Shown in pieces: positions 19,688 to 28,348 of a stretch of 64,000 nt of DNA. Source of the stretch: Oscillospiraceae bacterium (lineage in GTDB: Bacteria > Bacillota > Clostridia > Oscillospirales > Ruminococcaceae); assembly GCA_017521325.1 (NCBI GenBank), contig JAFXCV010000020.1:1-64000 (forward strand), written 5' to 3'. A model generated the notes under the pieces. It was given only the letters and a program-made list of their open reading frames with translations. It was not told the DNA's origin and searched no databases. Numbering within the stretch: position 1 is the stretch's first letter; every line of letters starts with the position of its first letter. A program made the position numbers and the translations under genes.

Positions 19688-20383
19688 ATGGCACTTGAAA
19701 AAGTACTCGTCGTAGATGACGACCAGAACATCTGCGACCTTTTGAGAATGTATCTGGAAAAGGAAGGCTACAGCGTCATCATTTCCAACGATGGCAAGGA
19801 GGCAGTGGTAAAGTTCAATGCGCTCAATCCCGATATCGTACTGCTCGACATCATGCTGCCCTCCATGGACGGCAGACAGGTATGCCGTGAGATCCGCAAA
19901 AATTCCAATGTTCCGATCATTATGATCTCTGCAAAGAACGAAACCTTTGACAAGGTGCTGGGTCTTGAGCTTGGTGCGGATGATTATATTTCCAAGCCCT
20001 TTGACGCAAAGGAAGTCATCGCCAGAATCAAGGCGATTGCACGCCGCATGGGTTCCGGCACATCCGAGCAGGAAACCAAGGAAGTGCGCTACGACAATCT
20101 GGTTGTCAACATGACAAGATATGAGCTGCGTGTCAATGACAAGGTGCTGGATACGCCCCCGAAGGAGCTGGAGCTTCTGTTCTATCTGGCTTCCAACCCC
20201 AACCATGTCTACACCCGTGACCAGCTGCTTGATGAAGTATGGGGCTTTGAGTACTATGGTGACTCCAGAACCATCGACGTGCATATCAAGCGTCTGCGTG
20301 AGAAGCTGCAGGACGTATCCCCCCACTGGGCACTCAAGACTGTCTGGGGTGTGGGCTACAAGTTCGAATCCGATGAAGAATAA
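19688..20383 (+). CDS. OmpR/PhoB-family response regulator
   Basis: The 231-residue protein has a receiver domain (acidic pocket VDDDQN, phosphoacceptor Asp54 in VLLDIMLPSMDG, switch Lys in DDYISKPFD) followed by an OmpR-type winged helix (PKELELLFYLASNPNHV, GDSRTIDVHIKRLREKL). It binds DNA when phosphorylated by its partner kinase. The start is ATG 19688, with GAGAGGAG upstream. The kinase gene follows after 27 bases and an HtrA protease next, so the pair may answer envelope stress; that role is inferred from the neighbour. Confidence 0.94.
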   Translation: MALEKVLVVDDDQNICDLLRMYLEKEGYSVIISNDGKEAVVKFNALNPDIVLLDIMLPSMDGRQVCREIRKNSNVPIIMISAKNETFDKVLGLELGADDYISKPFDAKEVIARIKAIARRMGSGTSEQETKEVRYDNLVVNMTRYELRVNDKVLDTPPKELELLFYLASNPNHVYTRDQLLDEVWGFEYYGDSRTIDVHIKRLREKLQDVSPHWALKTVWGVGYKFESDEE

Positions 20384-20410
20384 TGCTTCTCATCCGGGCA
20401 GGTGTGTAAT

Positions 20411-21859
20411 GTGAAACCCAAGAAGAATAAATTACCCAAAAAGAATGTCAGTAAGCTTTCAAGCGGCTATCTGCGGCTTTCGCAGGTTCTGCTGTTCTGC
20501 GGCATCCTGCTCACGGGCGTGTTCATGGTCTGCAGTGCGGTCAATACGCATACCAAGCTGGCCAAGAACGCTCTGCGGCAGTACTGCGACGCAATGATTG
20601 CCAATATTTCAGAGAACTACGCCAACAAATACTGGATGCCCAATCCCAATATGGTGCAGATTTTGTCAACCTCGGAAAGTGAATACGGCTATCAGGTGTA
20701 CCTGTACAATGAAACGGGCGAGGAGATTTATCCCCATGAGCTTGGTAAGGGTACACCGCTGGCAGCTTCCGTAAAGCCTTATTTGCGCAGCAACACCTTC
20801 ATGGAATTCGGCTATTTCACGGAGGGTGCAAAGGAGCCGCAGCTTTGCTGTGCCATCCGCTTTACACTGCGTTCCGAATCCGGCACGGACGATCTGTTCT
20901 ACATCGCCGCCGTCAGCAATGCCGGTAATCTGATCGATTATGCCTATCTGCTGTCCTTTTACCTGATTATCTGTCTGATCGTCTGCATGCTGCTGTTCAT
21001 GCTGCTGTTCCGAATCATCGCAAGCCGTCTTGATAACCAGTTTGACCGGCTCAATCAGGTCGTACAGCAATACGCCGAGGGCGATTTCTCCGCCCGTGCG
21101 GATGTTCCCGAACATAATGAGCTGCATGAGTTTTCTTCCACGCTCAACCGCATGGCAGAATTTATTGAGCAGAACGAAACGACCAGAAAGAATTTCATCG
21201 CCAATGTTTCTCACGAACTGCGCACACCGATGACAACCATCGGCGGCTTTGCTGATGGCATTCTGGATGGAACGATTCCGCCTGAGCAGCACGAAAGATA
21301 CACACGCATCATCGCCGATGAGATTCATCGTCTGCGCACACTGGTCAATTCCATGCTGAATCTCTCTAAGTTTGAGGCCGGCGAAATGCAGCTGCGTACC
21401 AAGGATGTGGATGTGGCAGAACTGCTGATCAGAACTGTGCTGATGTTCGAAAAGAGAATCAATGACAAGCATGTGGATGTAGAGGGGCTTGAGGATGCTT
21501 CCCTGCAGCTGATTGCCGATGAGGATCTGCTGTTCCAGGTGCTTTATAACCTGATCGAAAATGCCGTGAAATTCGTCAATGATGGCGGCGTGATCAGCTT
21601 CTCCCTTACCAAGGACGAACAGACTGCCTATATCACCGTAAAGAACAGCGGTGAGGGGCTGACCGATGACGAACTGCCGAAGGTCTTTGACCGTTTCTAC
21701 AAAACGGATGAATCCCGCAGCAAGGATAAGACCGGTCTGGGACTTGGTCTGTCCATTGCAAAGAAGATCGTGCATCTGCATGGCGGTCACATCGTTGTCA
21801 AGAGCGTCAAGGGAGAATACACCGCATTTGAGATCCAGCTTCCCGTGACAAACGGATAG
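20411..21859 (+). CDS. Membrane sensor histidine kinase
   Basis: The roughly 482-residue protein has a membrane span near residues 20-45, an extracellular sensor region of about 125 residues, a second span near 180-200, a HAMP linker, the phosphoacceptor His268 in FIANVSHELRTP, and an ATPase domain with NLIENAVKF and GLGLGLSI. GTG 20411 is used because CAGGTG lies just upstream; a GTG at 20402 is also in frame. It should phosphorylate the response regulator upstream. The next gene encodes HtrA, which suggests an envelope signal. Confidence 0.92.
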   Translation: MKPKKNKLPKKNVSKLSSGYLRLSQVLLFCGILLTGVFMVCSAVNTHTKLAKNALRQYCDAMIANISENYANKYWMPNPNMVQILSTSESEYGYQVYLYNETGEEIYPHELGKGTPLAASVKPYLRSNTFMEFGYFTEGAKEPQLCCAIRFTLRSESGTDDLFYIAAVSNAGNLIDYAYLLSFYLIICLIVCMLLFMLLFRIIASRLDNQFDRLNQVVQQYAEGDFSARADVPEHNELHEFSSTLNRMAEFIEQNETTRKNFIANVSHELRTPMTTIGGFADGILDGTIPPEQHERYTRIIADEIHRLRTLVNSMLNLSKFEAGEMQLRTKDVDVAELLIRTVLMFEKRINDKHVDVEGLEDASLQLIADEDLLFQVLYNLIENAVKFVNDGGVISFSLTKDEQTAYITVKNSGEGLTDDELPKVFDRFYKTDESRSKDKTGLGLGLSIAKKIVHLHGGHIVVKSVKGEYTAFEIQLPVTNG

Positions 21860-21893
21860 CGGAAAGGAGCCTGCATAAAGCAGGAATACATTT

Positions 21894-23549
21894 ATGGAAG
21901 ATCGCAAGGATCTGTTTGATCCGTCCTATACCAACCAACCGCCGCAGGAATCGGCATTCCCGGATCCCACTGTTAACAGATTTCCGGAAATGCCCTCCAT
22001 TCCGGAGGAGGTGCCGCTGCAGATGCAGGGCGAAATTTCAGCGGAAAGTATTCCGCCAAAAGCCCCTGCAGTGCCGGAACGTCCCCACGGGGACACAGTC
22101 GCTCAGGGCGTGATTCAGCCGACAGCGGGCTTTGAGAATCCCCCGCAAACGAACAATATTCCACCCCCTGCAAGGTATTATTACCCCTACGGCAATGTCA
22201 GCGCAAATCCTAATCCAAATGCAGCTGCAAACGCAGCTGCAACTGCAAATACAAATTCGAATCCTGCTGCACCGCAGCAGAATACAGCCGCCTATACACA
22301 GTCGGCGGCATATACGGCAAATCCCTATTATGAGCAGCTTTACAGCGGCGCTGAAGTACCCAAACAGCCCGCAGAGCCGATGAACCGCAGGATCTATACA
22401 ATGGCAGCGGTGATTGCCGCACTGATTTTCCTGCTCTGTCTGTTCTGCATCGGAGCCGATCTGCTGAAGGGTGCTCTGGGAACTACCGAAACGGGCTATG
22501 AGGTCGTCATCAACGTACAGCCGCCGCCGGAGCTGGATCCGGAGGATGCCAACGTTGCAGCAGACGGCACCTACACCGTTAGAGGTGTTGCGGAACTTTG
22601 CAAGCCCTCCATCGTCAAGGTTTACTCCTTTGATGACGAAGCTCGTGGCGATCACGATCTGGTGGGAACAGGTTCCGGCATCATCGTTTCCAAAGAGGGC
22701 TTTATTATCACCAACGCCCATGTGGTACAGGGCGTGGCATTCAGTGTGCTGCTCGACAGCGGCGAAGAGCTTGAAGCAGAGCTGATCGGAAGCGATAACA
22801 AAACCGATCTTGCGGTACTGAAAATCGAGGCAGAGCATCTGACGCCTGCTACGCTGGGCGATTCTGACATGGTTCATGTCGGCGACAACGTGGTAGCAAT
22901 CGGAAATCCCGCAGGTCTGACCAATACCGTTACTATGGGCATTGTATCCGCCATCAACCGTCAGGTGCGTGCCGACTCCAACGCCTTCGACATGGACTGC
23001 ATCCAGACGGATGCTGCCATCAGCCCCGGAAATTCCGGCGGAGCGCTCGTCAACATGTACGGGCAGGTCATCGGCATTACTTCCTCCAAGTATGCAAGCA
23101 GCTATATTCAGGGGAATGCCTACGAGGGTCTGGGCTTTGCCATTACCATCAACGAGGCACTGCCGATCGTTGAGGAACTGATCTCGCAGGGCTATGTTTC
23201 GGGAAGATTCCGCATCGGCATTTCCTTCTATGAAACGGACAATGAATACACCAAGGAGATTTATCTCGAAGAAACAGGCGAGGAGCTGCCCGAGGAACTG
23301 CATGGTCTGTGGATCATCAGCATCGACGAGGACTGCGACATTTACAACACGCAGCTGCAGGCGAATGATTTCATTATCGCTGTCAACGGAAATCCCGTGA
23401 GCAATTATGACGATGTCATTGCTGTACTTGACGGCTACAAGGGCGGTGATCTGGTCGAAGCATCCTGTGCAAGGGTGGAAGATGACGGAAGCATTACCTA
23501 TTTTGATATCGAATTCCGAATCGAAGTGGATACTTCAGGAAATTATTAA
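21894..23549 (+). CDS. HtrA/DegP-type membrane-anchored serine protease
   Basis: The 551-residue protein has a long cytoplasmic N-terminal tail rich in Pro, Asn, Gln and Ala (residues 1-162), one membrane span (about 168-190), a trypsin-like protease domain with the catalytic triad His276 (TNAHVV), Asp305 (KTDLAVLKI) and Ser381 (SPGNSGGALVN), and a C-terminal PDZ-like region (about 430-545). It degrades or refolds damaged proteins outside the membrane. The tail is longer and lower in complexity than in most Firmicute HtrA proteins. It follows the sensor kinase gene after 34 bases and is probably in the same operon. Confidence 0.93.
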   Translation: MEDRKDLFDPSYTNQPPQESAFPDPTVNRFPEMPSIPEEVPLQMQGEISAESIPPKAPAVPERPHGDTVAQGVIQPTAGFENPPQTNNIPPPARYYYPYGNVSANPNPNAAANAAATANTNSNPAAPQQNTAAYTQSAAYTANPYYEQLYSGAEVPKQPAEPMNRRIYTMAAVIAALIFLLCLFCIGADLLKGALGTTETGYEVVINVQPPPELDPEDANVAADGTYTVRGVAELCKPSIVKVYSFDDEARGDHDLVGTGSGIIVSKEGFIITNAHVVQGVAFSVLLDSGEELEAELIGSDNKTDLAVLKIEAEHLTPATLGDSDMVHVGDNVVAIGNPAGLTNTVTMGIVSAINRQVRADSNAFDMDCIQTDAAISPGNSGGALVNMYGQVIGITSSKYASSYIQGNAYEGLGFAITINEALPIVEELISQGYVSGRFRIGISFYETDNEYTKEIYLEETGEELPEELHGLWIISIDEDCDIYNTQLQANDFIIAVNGNPVSNYDDVIAVLDGYKGGDLVEASCARVEDDGSITYFDIEFRIEVDTSGNY

Positions 23550-23557
23550 TGAACAGA

Positions 23558-23588
23558 CTGACCGTTTCCGCAGGGGAACGGTCGGTTT
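23558..23588 (+). terminator. Rho-independent terminator after htrA-like gene
   Basis: The stem ACTGACCGTTTCC pairs with GGGAACGGTCGGT and is followed by TTTTG. It lies 9 bases past the protease stop and ends the two-component/protease operon. Confidence 0.75.
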
Positions 23589-23617
23589 TGCGTTATACTG
23601 ACGAAAGGATGATCACG

Positions 23618-25180
23618 ATGGCGAATTTCACAGATTTCTTAAAAGGTCTGTTCGGACAGTCCCCGAAGGCAGCAGCGGAAAATCCGACTCCATCCCCAAA
23701 AATTCCGCAAGCACCGAAGAAGAATGAAAAGCAGCATGTTGAGATCCGAAGTGCCGAGGATGCCAAGGCACTCTTTCTCTCGCTTGACTACGCAAACGAC
23801 ATCACCATCGAACGAAACTTCGACGCTGAAACCGTCGCTGCATTCAAGGCACATGCAAATTCCGATCTGATGCGGCATTGGACTGCGGAGAAATGCGAAG
23901 AACAGCTGAAAACAATTGCAGGCGGTGATACGGAAAACTACCACGAAATTCTCAAGCTGCTCCTTTCCAATGCAGAATACTGGGGCATGTACATCATTGA
24001 CCGTGACCTGCTGCTGCAGGCGTGGGAGATACTCTGGAAAAAGGAAAAACCGACTGCGTGGCTTGTTTCACAGATGAAGCTCTACCTGAAAAAGGCAGAT
24101 CCCGAGGATGATTCCATTTTCCTCTGGATGGAGCGTGCGCTTTCCTATTTGCAGGAGAATTTCCCCGATGATTATGAGAAGGCAAGATATGGTGATTTTC
24201 TGTATGAATTCAAAGAAGAAGTCACGGAGCTGCGTGGCAGAAGGCTTGAGAACAGGGAAACAGAATGCGGCGGATTCCGTTTTACCGCAATGCCCGAAAA
24301 GGTGCTTGATACCATCTTCGAGCATTATAACAAGCAGCATGACGGCGATCCTGCGGGACTTCGGGAATCCCTGTGTGACCTCAACTGCACCTACGGTGTG
24401 GAGGATGACACGCTGCTGCTCACCTCCGATTCCCAGCCCGTTGACAGCTATTACCACCAGAGCTGGGATCATTACCATTTCATGATCGTCCTGCACGGCA
24501 CCGAAAGCGTGTACCGTGTTGAATGCAAGCGTGATATTGCAGACGGCAGATTCCGTGTATTCAGCTGTCCCGAAGAACTGCTGCTCTATGCGGATGCGAT
24601 TTCGGATGCGGTGACATGCTACCGCAATCGCCCTGCGAAGAATGCCTTTGAAAAGGCATTGGAACAGGAACGCCCCGGATTCCGCCTCGCCAACGCCATA
24701 CACGATGACCGCAAACGTCTGATGGAGCGCATTCCCTCGTGCTTTGGATATCTCAAAGAACGGCTCACGGGCAATCCCCTTGCGGAGGCAATTGAAGCAC
24801 TGATTGCTGTGTGTGAGGAACATGCCCCCGAGTATGGCATCCATAACACCACCTTTGGTGACCCTGCCACGGAGGAGGAGTTTGCGCAGTGGGAGGAATC
24901 GCAAGGCTGCAAGCTGCCGGAAGATCTCAAGGATTTCCTGCGCTTTGCAAACGGCGCAGAGCTTCCCTGCTGTTCGGCGAACATCTTCTCTCTCGACAGA
25001 TTCGGGCTTTATGACGATTGCATGGAGGAAGGGTATATATCCATCGGTGATGCCATCGGTGACGGCACGACGCTGTGTTTCCGCAAGGCGGATGGTGAGA
25101 TCTGCGTAGAAGATCACGGTGAGATCAGTGAATGCGGCATGGATGGACTGCTTGAATGGATTTTGGATTTTGCGGAATGA
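23618..25180 (+). CDS. Large protein with C-terminal SMI1/KNR4 (SUKH) domain
   Basis: The 520-residue protein has a short N-terminal helix (MANFTDFLKGLFGQ), a Pro-rich linker (residues 20-40), a long central region I do not recognise, and a C-terminal stretch from about residue 395 (TEEEFAQWEESQGCKLPEDL, then DFLRFANGAEL) typical of SUKH-1 (SMI1/KNR4) domains. Bacterial SUKH proteins are often immunity proteins against contact-dependent or polymorphic toxins, but many are free-standing with unknown roles. No toxin gene is seen beside it. ATG 23618 is chosen because AAAGGA precedes it; earlier in-frame codons lie inside the upstream terminator. Function unknown. Confidence 0.7.
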   Translation: MANFTDFLKGLFGQSPKAAAENPTPSPKIPQAPKKNEKQHVEIRSAEDAKALFLSLDYANDITIERNFDAETVAAFKAHANSDLMRHWTAEKCEEQLKTIAGGDTENYHEILKLLLSNAEYWGMYIIDRDLLLQAWEILWKKEKPTAWLVSQMKLYLKKADPEDDSIFLWMERALSYLQENFPDDYEKARYGDFLYEFKEEVTELRGRRLENRETECGGFRFTAMPEKVLDTIFEHYNKQHDGDPAGLRESLCDLNCTYGVEDDTLLLTSDSQPVDSYYHQSWDHYHFMIVLHGTESVYRVECKRDIADGRFRVFSCPEELLLYADAISDAVTCYRNRPAKNAFEKALEQERPGFRLANAIHDDRKRLMERIPSCFGYLKERLTGNPLAEAIEALIAVCEEHAPEYGIHNTTFGDPATEEEFAQWEESQGCKLPEDLKDFLRFANGAELPCCSANIFSLDRFGLYDDCMEEGYISIGDAIGDGTTLCFRKADGEICVEDHGEISECGMDGLLEWILDFAE

Positions 25181-25186
25181 TACAAA

Positions 25187-25217
25187 AAAGAACTGCCTCT
25201 TTGAGGGGCAGTTCTTT
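25187..25217. terminator. Bidirectional terminator between converging genes
   Basis: A perfect 11-bp stem (AAAGAACTGCC with GGCAGTTCTTT) has A-runs on one side and T-runs on the other. It sits between the plus-strand SUKH gene and the minus-strand XRE gene and can serve both. Confidence 0.85.
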
Positions 25218-25256
25218 GATTTGTCTGGAAACGAAAATCAGTCGTCTACAGACCTA

Positions 25257-25994
25257 TTAACAATAGCCGTAATTTACAACTTCCCAGTAGCCGTCAGCGT
25301 TTTTCATCAGTGCCCAACTCCATTCGGAAATGGTAGCGTTCTGGGGGAACGAACCGTCTACGCCACGATCATCTGTGTCGAAGGTAGAGATCAGGACAAG
25401 TGTTCCCTGACCATCAAGACTCGAGCGCTCATCACCAGCGTAATACAGTTCTATCAGCGTAGCACCTTCGTAGTTCATGAAGAAGTAATCCTCTACTGCT
25501 ATGATCGCATCGCTGATCTCTTCCTGTGTAAAAAGCTCCGATGCGACCTCATGTGTGCGGTAGATGCTGACATCTCCGTATTTTGATGGTGCGGAACCGG
25601 GAAGCAGACCGAGACCGGCAAGAAGGTAAATGAGCGAGACGATGAAGATGAGAGAGAAGATGCAGAAAATTACTGCAAGGGTGACGATTAGTTTGTGTTT
25701 GCGTTGTCTTCTTTTTGTCAGCTCCCTTGCCATCTGTTCATTGAGAATCGACAGCTGTGCCGAGATCTGTGCAAGATCCGATTGCGGTACCGCATGAGTT
25801 TCCGCATTGCCGAGCAGGTCACTCACAGGCACTTCAAACAGCTCTGCAAGCTTTTCGAGCATAACCGCATCAGGGACGGAGTAACCCTTTTCCCATTTGG
25901 AGATCGTCTGTCGAACCACGTTCATTTCCTGTGCGAGTACTTCCTGTGAGTAGCCTTTTTGTTTACGGTATTTTTTAATATTTTCACCAAGCAT
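25257..25994 (-). CDS. XRE-family regulator with a membrane span
   Basis: The 245-residue protein has an N-terminal Cro/C1-type helix-turn-helix (LGENIKKYRKQKGYSQEVLA, then VVRQTISKWEKGYSVPD), a linker, one strongly hydrophobic span near residues 105-135, and an extracellular C-terminal domain of about 110 residues that I do not recognise. The layout suggests a DNA-binding protein tethered at the membrane that senses an outside signal. ATG 25994 is chosen because AAGGAGG lies 8 bases upstream. Its own promoter contains an inverted repeat, suggesting self-regulation. Confidence 0.85.
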   Translation of the reverse strand: MLGENIKKYRKQKGYSQEVLAQEMNVVRQTISKWEKGYSVPDAVMLEKLAELFEVPVSDLLGNAETHAVPQSDLAQISAQLSILNEQMARELTKRRQRKHKLIVTLAVIFCIFSLIFIVSLIYLLAGLGLLPGSAPSKYGDVSIYRTHEVASELFTQEEISDAIIAVEDYFFMNYEGATLIELYYAGDERSSLDGQGTLVLISTFDTDDRGVDGSFPQNATISEWSWALMKNADGYWEVVNYGYC

Positions 25995-26025
25995 TTTTGA
26001 AACCTCCTTCATACCGGTTGCCTTA

Positions 26026-26054
26026 ATGATACCACAGCCTTACGCTGCGGTCAA
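26026..26054 (-). promoter_or_regulatory. Promoter of the XRE gene with an inverted repeat in the spacer
   Basis: On the minus strand, TTGACC (26054-26049) and TATCAT (26031-26026) are 17 bases apart. Most of the spacer is the imperfect inverted repeat ACCGCAGC-N5-GCTGTGGT (26051-26031), well placed to be an operator. Confidence 0.65.
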
Positions 26055-26145
26055 GCAATGCAAATTAACATTGCCTGTTTTTCGGGATAAATCCGATAAG
26101 TGTATCTGCATTGCAGGCGCCGTCATAGGAGGGGACGCTCCGGAA

Positions 26146-27378
26146 TTACCAGATTACATAATCCTCAGGGGTAACAAACCCAAGCGGACTGAAACGCAGA
26201 TCTTCCACCTTGGAACCGTTCACAACTGCCTGATGCACTGCCTTGAATTCCGCACTCAGACAGAGAATCTGCAGATTGTCATCCTTGTCCGGTTTTCTGG
26301 TTCGCATGTATTGCAGCACTGCATCTTCAAGATAGCCGAACGAACGGATCTGGGATTTGCGGATCTCACCGCAGTTGAGGTTCACGGGAAGCACGCTGTC
26401 GCTTGCACGGTAGTTGAGTACGATGTGGCTGTAGATTTCCGGCAGGAATGCGCAAGCCTCGCCTCCGAGGAAGGGATGGGGCGTGAGCGCACGGATCTCA
26501 CCAAAAATGCGGTCATGCGATTGCTCGTCCGTGATTTTCTTCATCATATCCAGTGCCTTGAATGCAAGCTGGCTTACGTCCGCCTTGGTGAACGGGCAAG
26601 GCTCGTAGGTTGCATCATCCTGCAAAAGCAGTACAAAGCATTTGTCGGAACAGCCCTCTGCAGTGGATTTCCCGTCTGCAATTGCCTGATACAGCACGTC
26701 CGTCAGATCGGGGAATTTCATGCCGTTGATGCGTGCTTCACAGATCGTTTCGCCCATGCGGGAGGAGAAAAGCTTGATCCAGTATGCCTTTTTCGTGCCA
26801 AGATACTGCGGGATGCTGTCCTTGACAATGTTCCACAGCTCGGCAACCTTTTCGTCCTGCTTTCCCATGTGCTGCGTGCCGATCGTGCAGGGAATGCGGA
26901 AGACATGCTTCTTGCCCTGCAGCGTTGTCGTCATTGTGTGTTCACCCGTGCAATTTAGTGCCGCAAGCACGAATTCCAGAACCCCTGCGCAGAAGGATTC
27001 TGTACCCTGACGGGCTGCATCCGCTTCTGTTTTGCCGATGCCTGCGATGGATTCGACCATATCCTCATCAAAATGCGGATGCCACATCACCGCCAGAAGC
27101 TGCACGCAGCAGCCGTTCGGGAAACGGTTTGTCTGCTTGATATTGAATGTCAGTTCCAGACCGCACGGAAAACGCAGGCCGTTCTCACCGTTCCATTCTG
27201 CATCCTTTGTCTTTGCATGCACGATCTCCAGAAGCTCGTGAACGGACGGCATTTCGGCTTCAGGCTTTGCCTGCTGCGGCGCAGGCTTCGGAGCTTCTGC
27301 GGCTTCGTCGAGAATCGGATTGTAGGCAGGCTCCTGTTCTGTGGTTTTCTTCTTTTTCCATTTATCAAAAAGTCCCAT
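26146..27378 (-). CDS. Unknown 410-residue protein, possibly DUF6348-related
   Basis: The product starts with a short basic segment (MGLFDKWKKKK) and a Pro-rich linker, like the SUKH protein upstream, then continues as a globular protein without membrane spans. The segment GCCVQLLAVMWHPHFDEDM and the following ESIAGIGKTEADA resemble DUF6348 proteins of unknown function; this match is from memory and weak. ATG 27378 follows CAGGAGG at a 6-base gap. It has its own near-consensus promoter, so it is a separate transcription unit. No catalytic motif is apparent. Confidence 0.6.
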   Translation of the reverse strand: MGLFDKWKKKKTTEQEPAYNPILDEAAEAPKPAPQQAKPEAEMPSVHELLEIVHAKTKDAEWNGENGLRFPCGLELTFNIKQTNRFPNGCCVQLLAVMWHPHFDEDMVESIAGIGKTEADAARQGTESFCAGVLEFVLAALNCTGEHTMTTTLQGKKHVFRIPCTIGTQHMGKQDEKVAELWNIVKDSIPQYLGTKKAYWIKLFSSRMGETICEARINGMKFPDLTDVLYQAIADGKSTAEGCSDKCFVLLLQDDATYEPCPFTKADVSQLAFKALDMMKKITDEQSHDRIFGEIRALTPHPFLGGEACAFLPEIYSHIVLNYRASDSVLPVNLNCGEIRKSQIRSFGYLEDAVLQYMRTRKPDKDDNLQILCLSAEFKAVHQAVVNGSKVEDLRFSPLGFVTPEDYVIW

Positions 27379-27406
27379 GGTGTTCCTCCTGTAATATAAT
27401 AAATAT

Positions 27407-27435
27407 AGTATAGCATGATTGAAGGGGATTGTCAA
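27407..27435 (-). promoter_or_regulatory. Promoter of the unknown 410-residue protein gene
   Basis: On the minus strand a perfect TTGACA (27435-27430) and TATACT (27412-27407) are 17 bases apart, 29 bases upstream of the ATG. A strong vegetative promoter by sequence. Confidence 0.85.
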
Positions 27436-27440
27436 GGAAT

Positions 27441-27470
27441 GAAGAACAGCCCTTCCGAAGGGGAGGGCTG
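27441..27470 (-). terminator. Terminator after the membrane-anchored paralogue operon
   Basis: On the minus strand the stem CAGCCCT/AGGGCTG with a 10-base loop is followed by TTCTTC, just past the stop at 27478. The T-run is short, so strength is uncertain. Confidence 0.5.
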
Positions 27471-27477
27471 CGTCACA

Positions 27478-28245
27478 TTATTCACAAGCTCTTGCGGAGT
27501 TCATGATTGCGTACACATCGTTGCTATCCATGCCCTTGACCAGTATGCCGGTCACGGTGTTCAGATCATCCGTGGAGTACACTTCTAAAAGTCCCCTGGA
27601 GATGCCATCGGATTCCAACGTTACGGAAACGAAACCACAAATGGAATCGCTTTCATAAATCTGCATAGGTCCGTATGTTGCCATAATCGACTTCAATGAG
27701 CCTGCAACAAGGAATGCGGATGCCTGATTGATGTTCCAGAAGCTGTTGTCATCCTTGCTTGTCAGATAACAGCATTTGTAGGTGTTGTAGGCACTATCGG
27801 GAATGCAGTTGCCCATCGCCTCAAAGCCACGGAGCAGCTGCTTCGAGCTGATGCTGATCTTTGTAGGGGTCTTGGCTTCATGAATCATACTATCCAGAAT
27901 CATACCCTCCCGCATTATGTTCAGATCGCTCAGATCCAAGGGATCCATTAGTATTATCGATGCACTTTCGTCAGCGTTTTTATAGATTGACAAGTTATAA
28001 AAGTTTTCATCCTTTTTGATAAGCTCTTTCGGGATATCAATGGCAATATGCCCGTTGTCGATGGTCTGCACGTCCTCATTGCGGACATCAAATTCCGTGA
28101 AATACGTCGCCGGCTCAACAACATCATTGATGATTGTGCTTGTAGCGACAGCGAGCATAATGCGGGGAACGAAGAACCCTGCAGCAAGTGACAGAACCAG
28201 CAGAACTGCAATGACGGTAATGACGATTTTCTTGGCTTTAGACAT
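27478..28245 (-). CDS. Membrane-anchored protein, paralogue A (unknown)
   Basis: The 255-residue protein has an N-terminal membrane anchor (KKIVITVIAVLLVLSLAAGF) and an extracellular domain of about 225 residues. I do not recognise the family. Paralogue B at 28349-29074 shares most of its sequence; identical blocks include RNEDVQTIDNGHIAIDIPKE, DSAYNTYKCCYLTSK and the whole C-terminal STDDLNTVTGILVKGMDSND segment. The 3' ends of the two genes are identical over about 105 bases of DNA, so duplication or gene conversion is recent. AAAGGAA lies 7 bases before the ATG. It directly follows a CAAX-protease gene remnant. Confidence 0.75.
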   Translation of the reverse strand: MSKAKKIVITVIAVLLVLSLAAGFFVPRIMLAVATSTIINDVVEPATYFTEFDVRNEDVQTIDNGHIAIDIPKELIKKDENFYNLSIYKNADESASIILMDPLDLSDLNIMREGMILDSMIHEAKTPTKISISSKQLLRGFEAMGNCIPDSAYNTYKCCYLTSKDDNSFWNINQASAFLVAGSLKSIMATYGPMQIYESDSICGFVSVTLESDGISRGLLEVYSTDDLNTVTGILVKGMDSNDVYAIMNSARACE

Positions 28246-28260
28246 AGTATATTCCTTTCT

Positions 28261-28348
28261 CTATTGTGGAACATTATACTGCGCAGGCGAAGCCGGCTTT
28301 ACGGGAGTTTTGGCTTCAAACTCCGGATCAGGCAGCCCTGTTTCGGTA
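28261..28348 (-). pseudogene. Remnant of a CAAX-protease gene C-terminus
   Basis: Read on the minus strand, this stretch encodes TETGLPDPEFEAKTPVKPAS and ends at a TAG. The intact CAAX-family protein at 29937-30869 ends with nearly the same residues (TETGLPDPEFEAKAPVKPAA). Only about 28 codons remain, and they start right after the stop of paralogue B without a start codon. It marks a duplication of a CAAX/anchored-protein unit followed by deletion of most of one CAAX copy. Confidence 0.8.
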
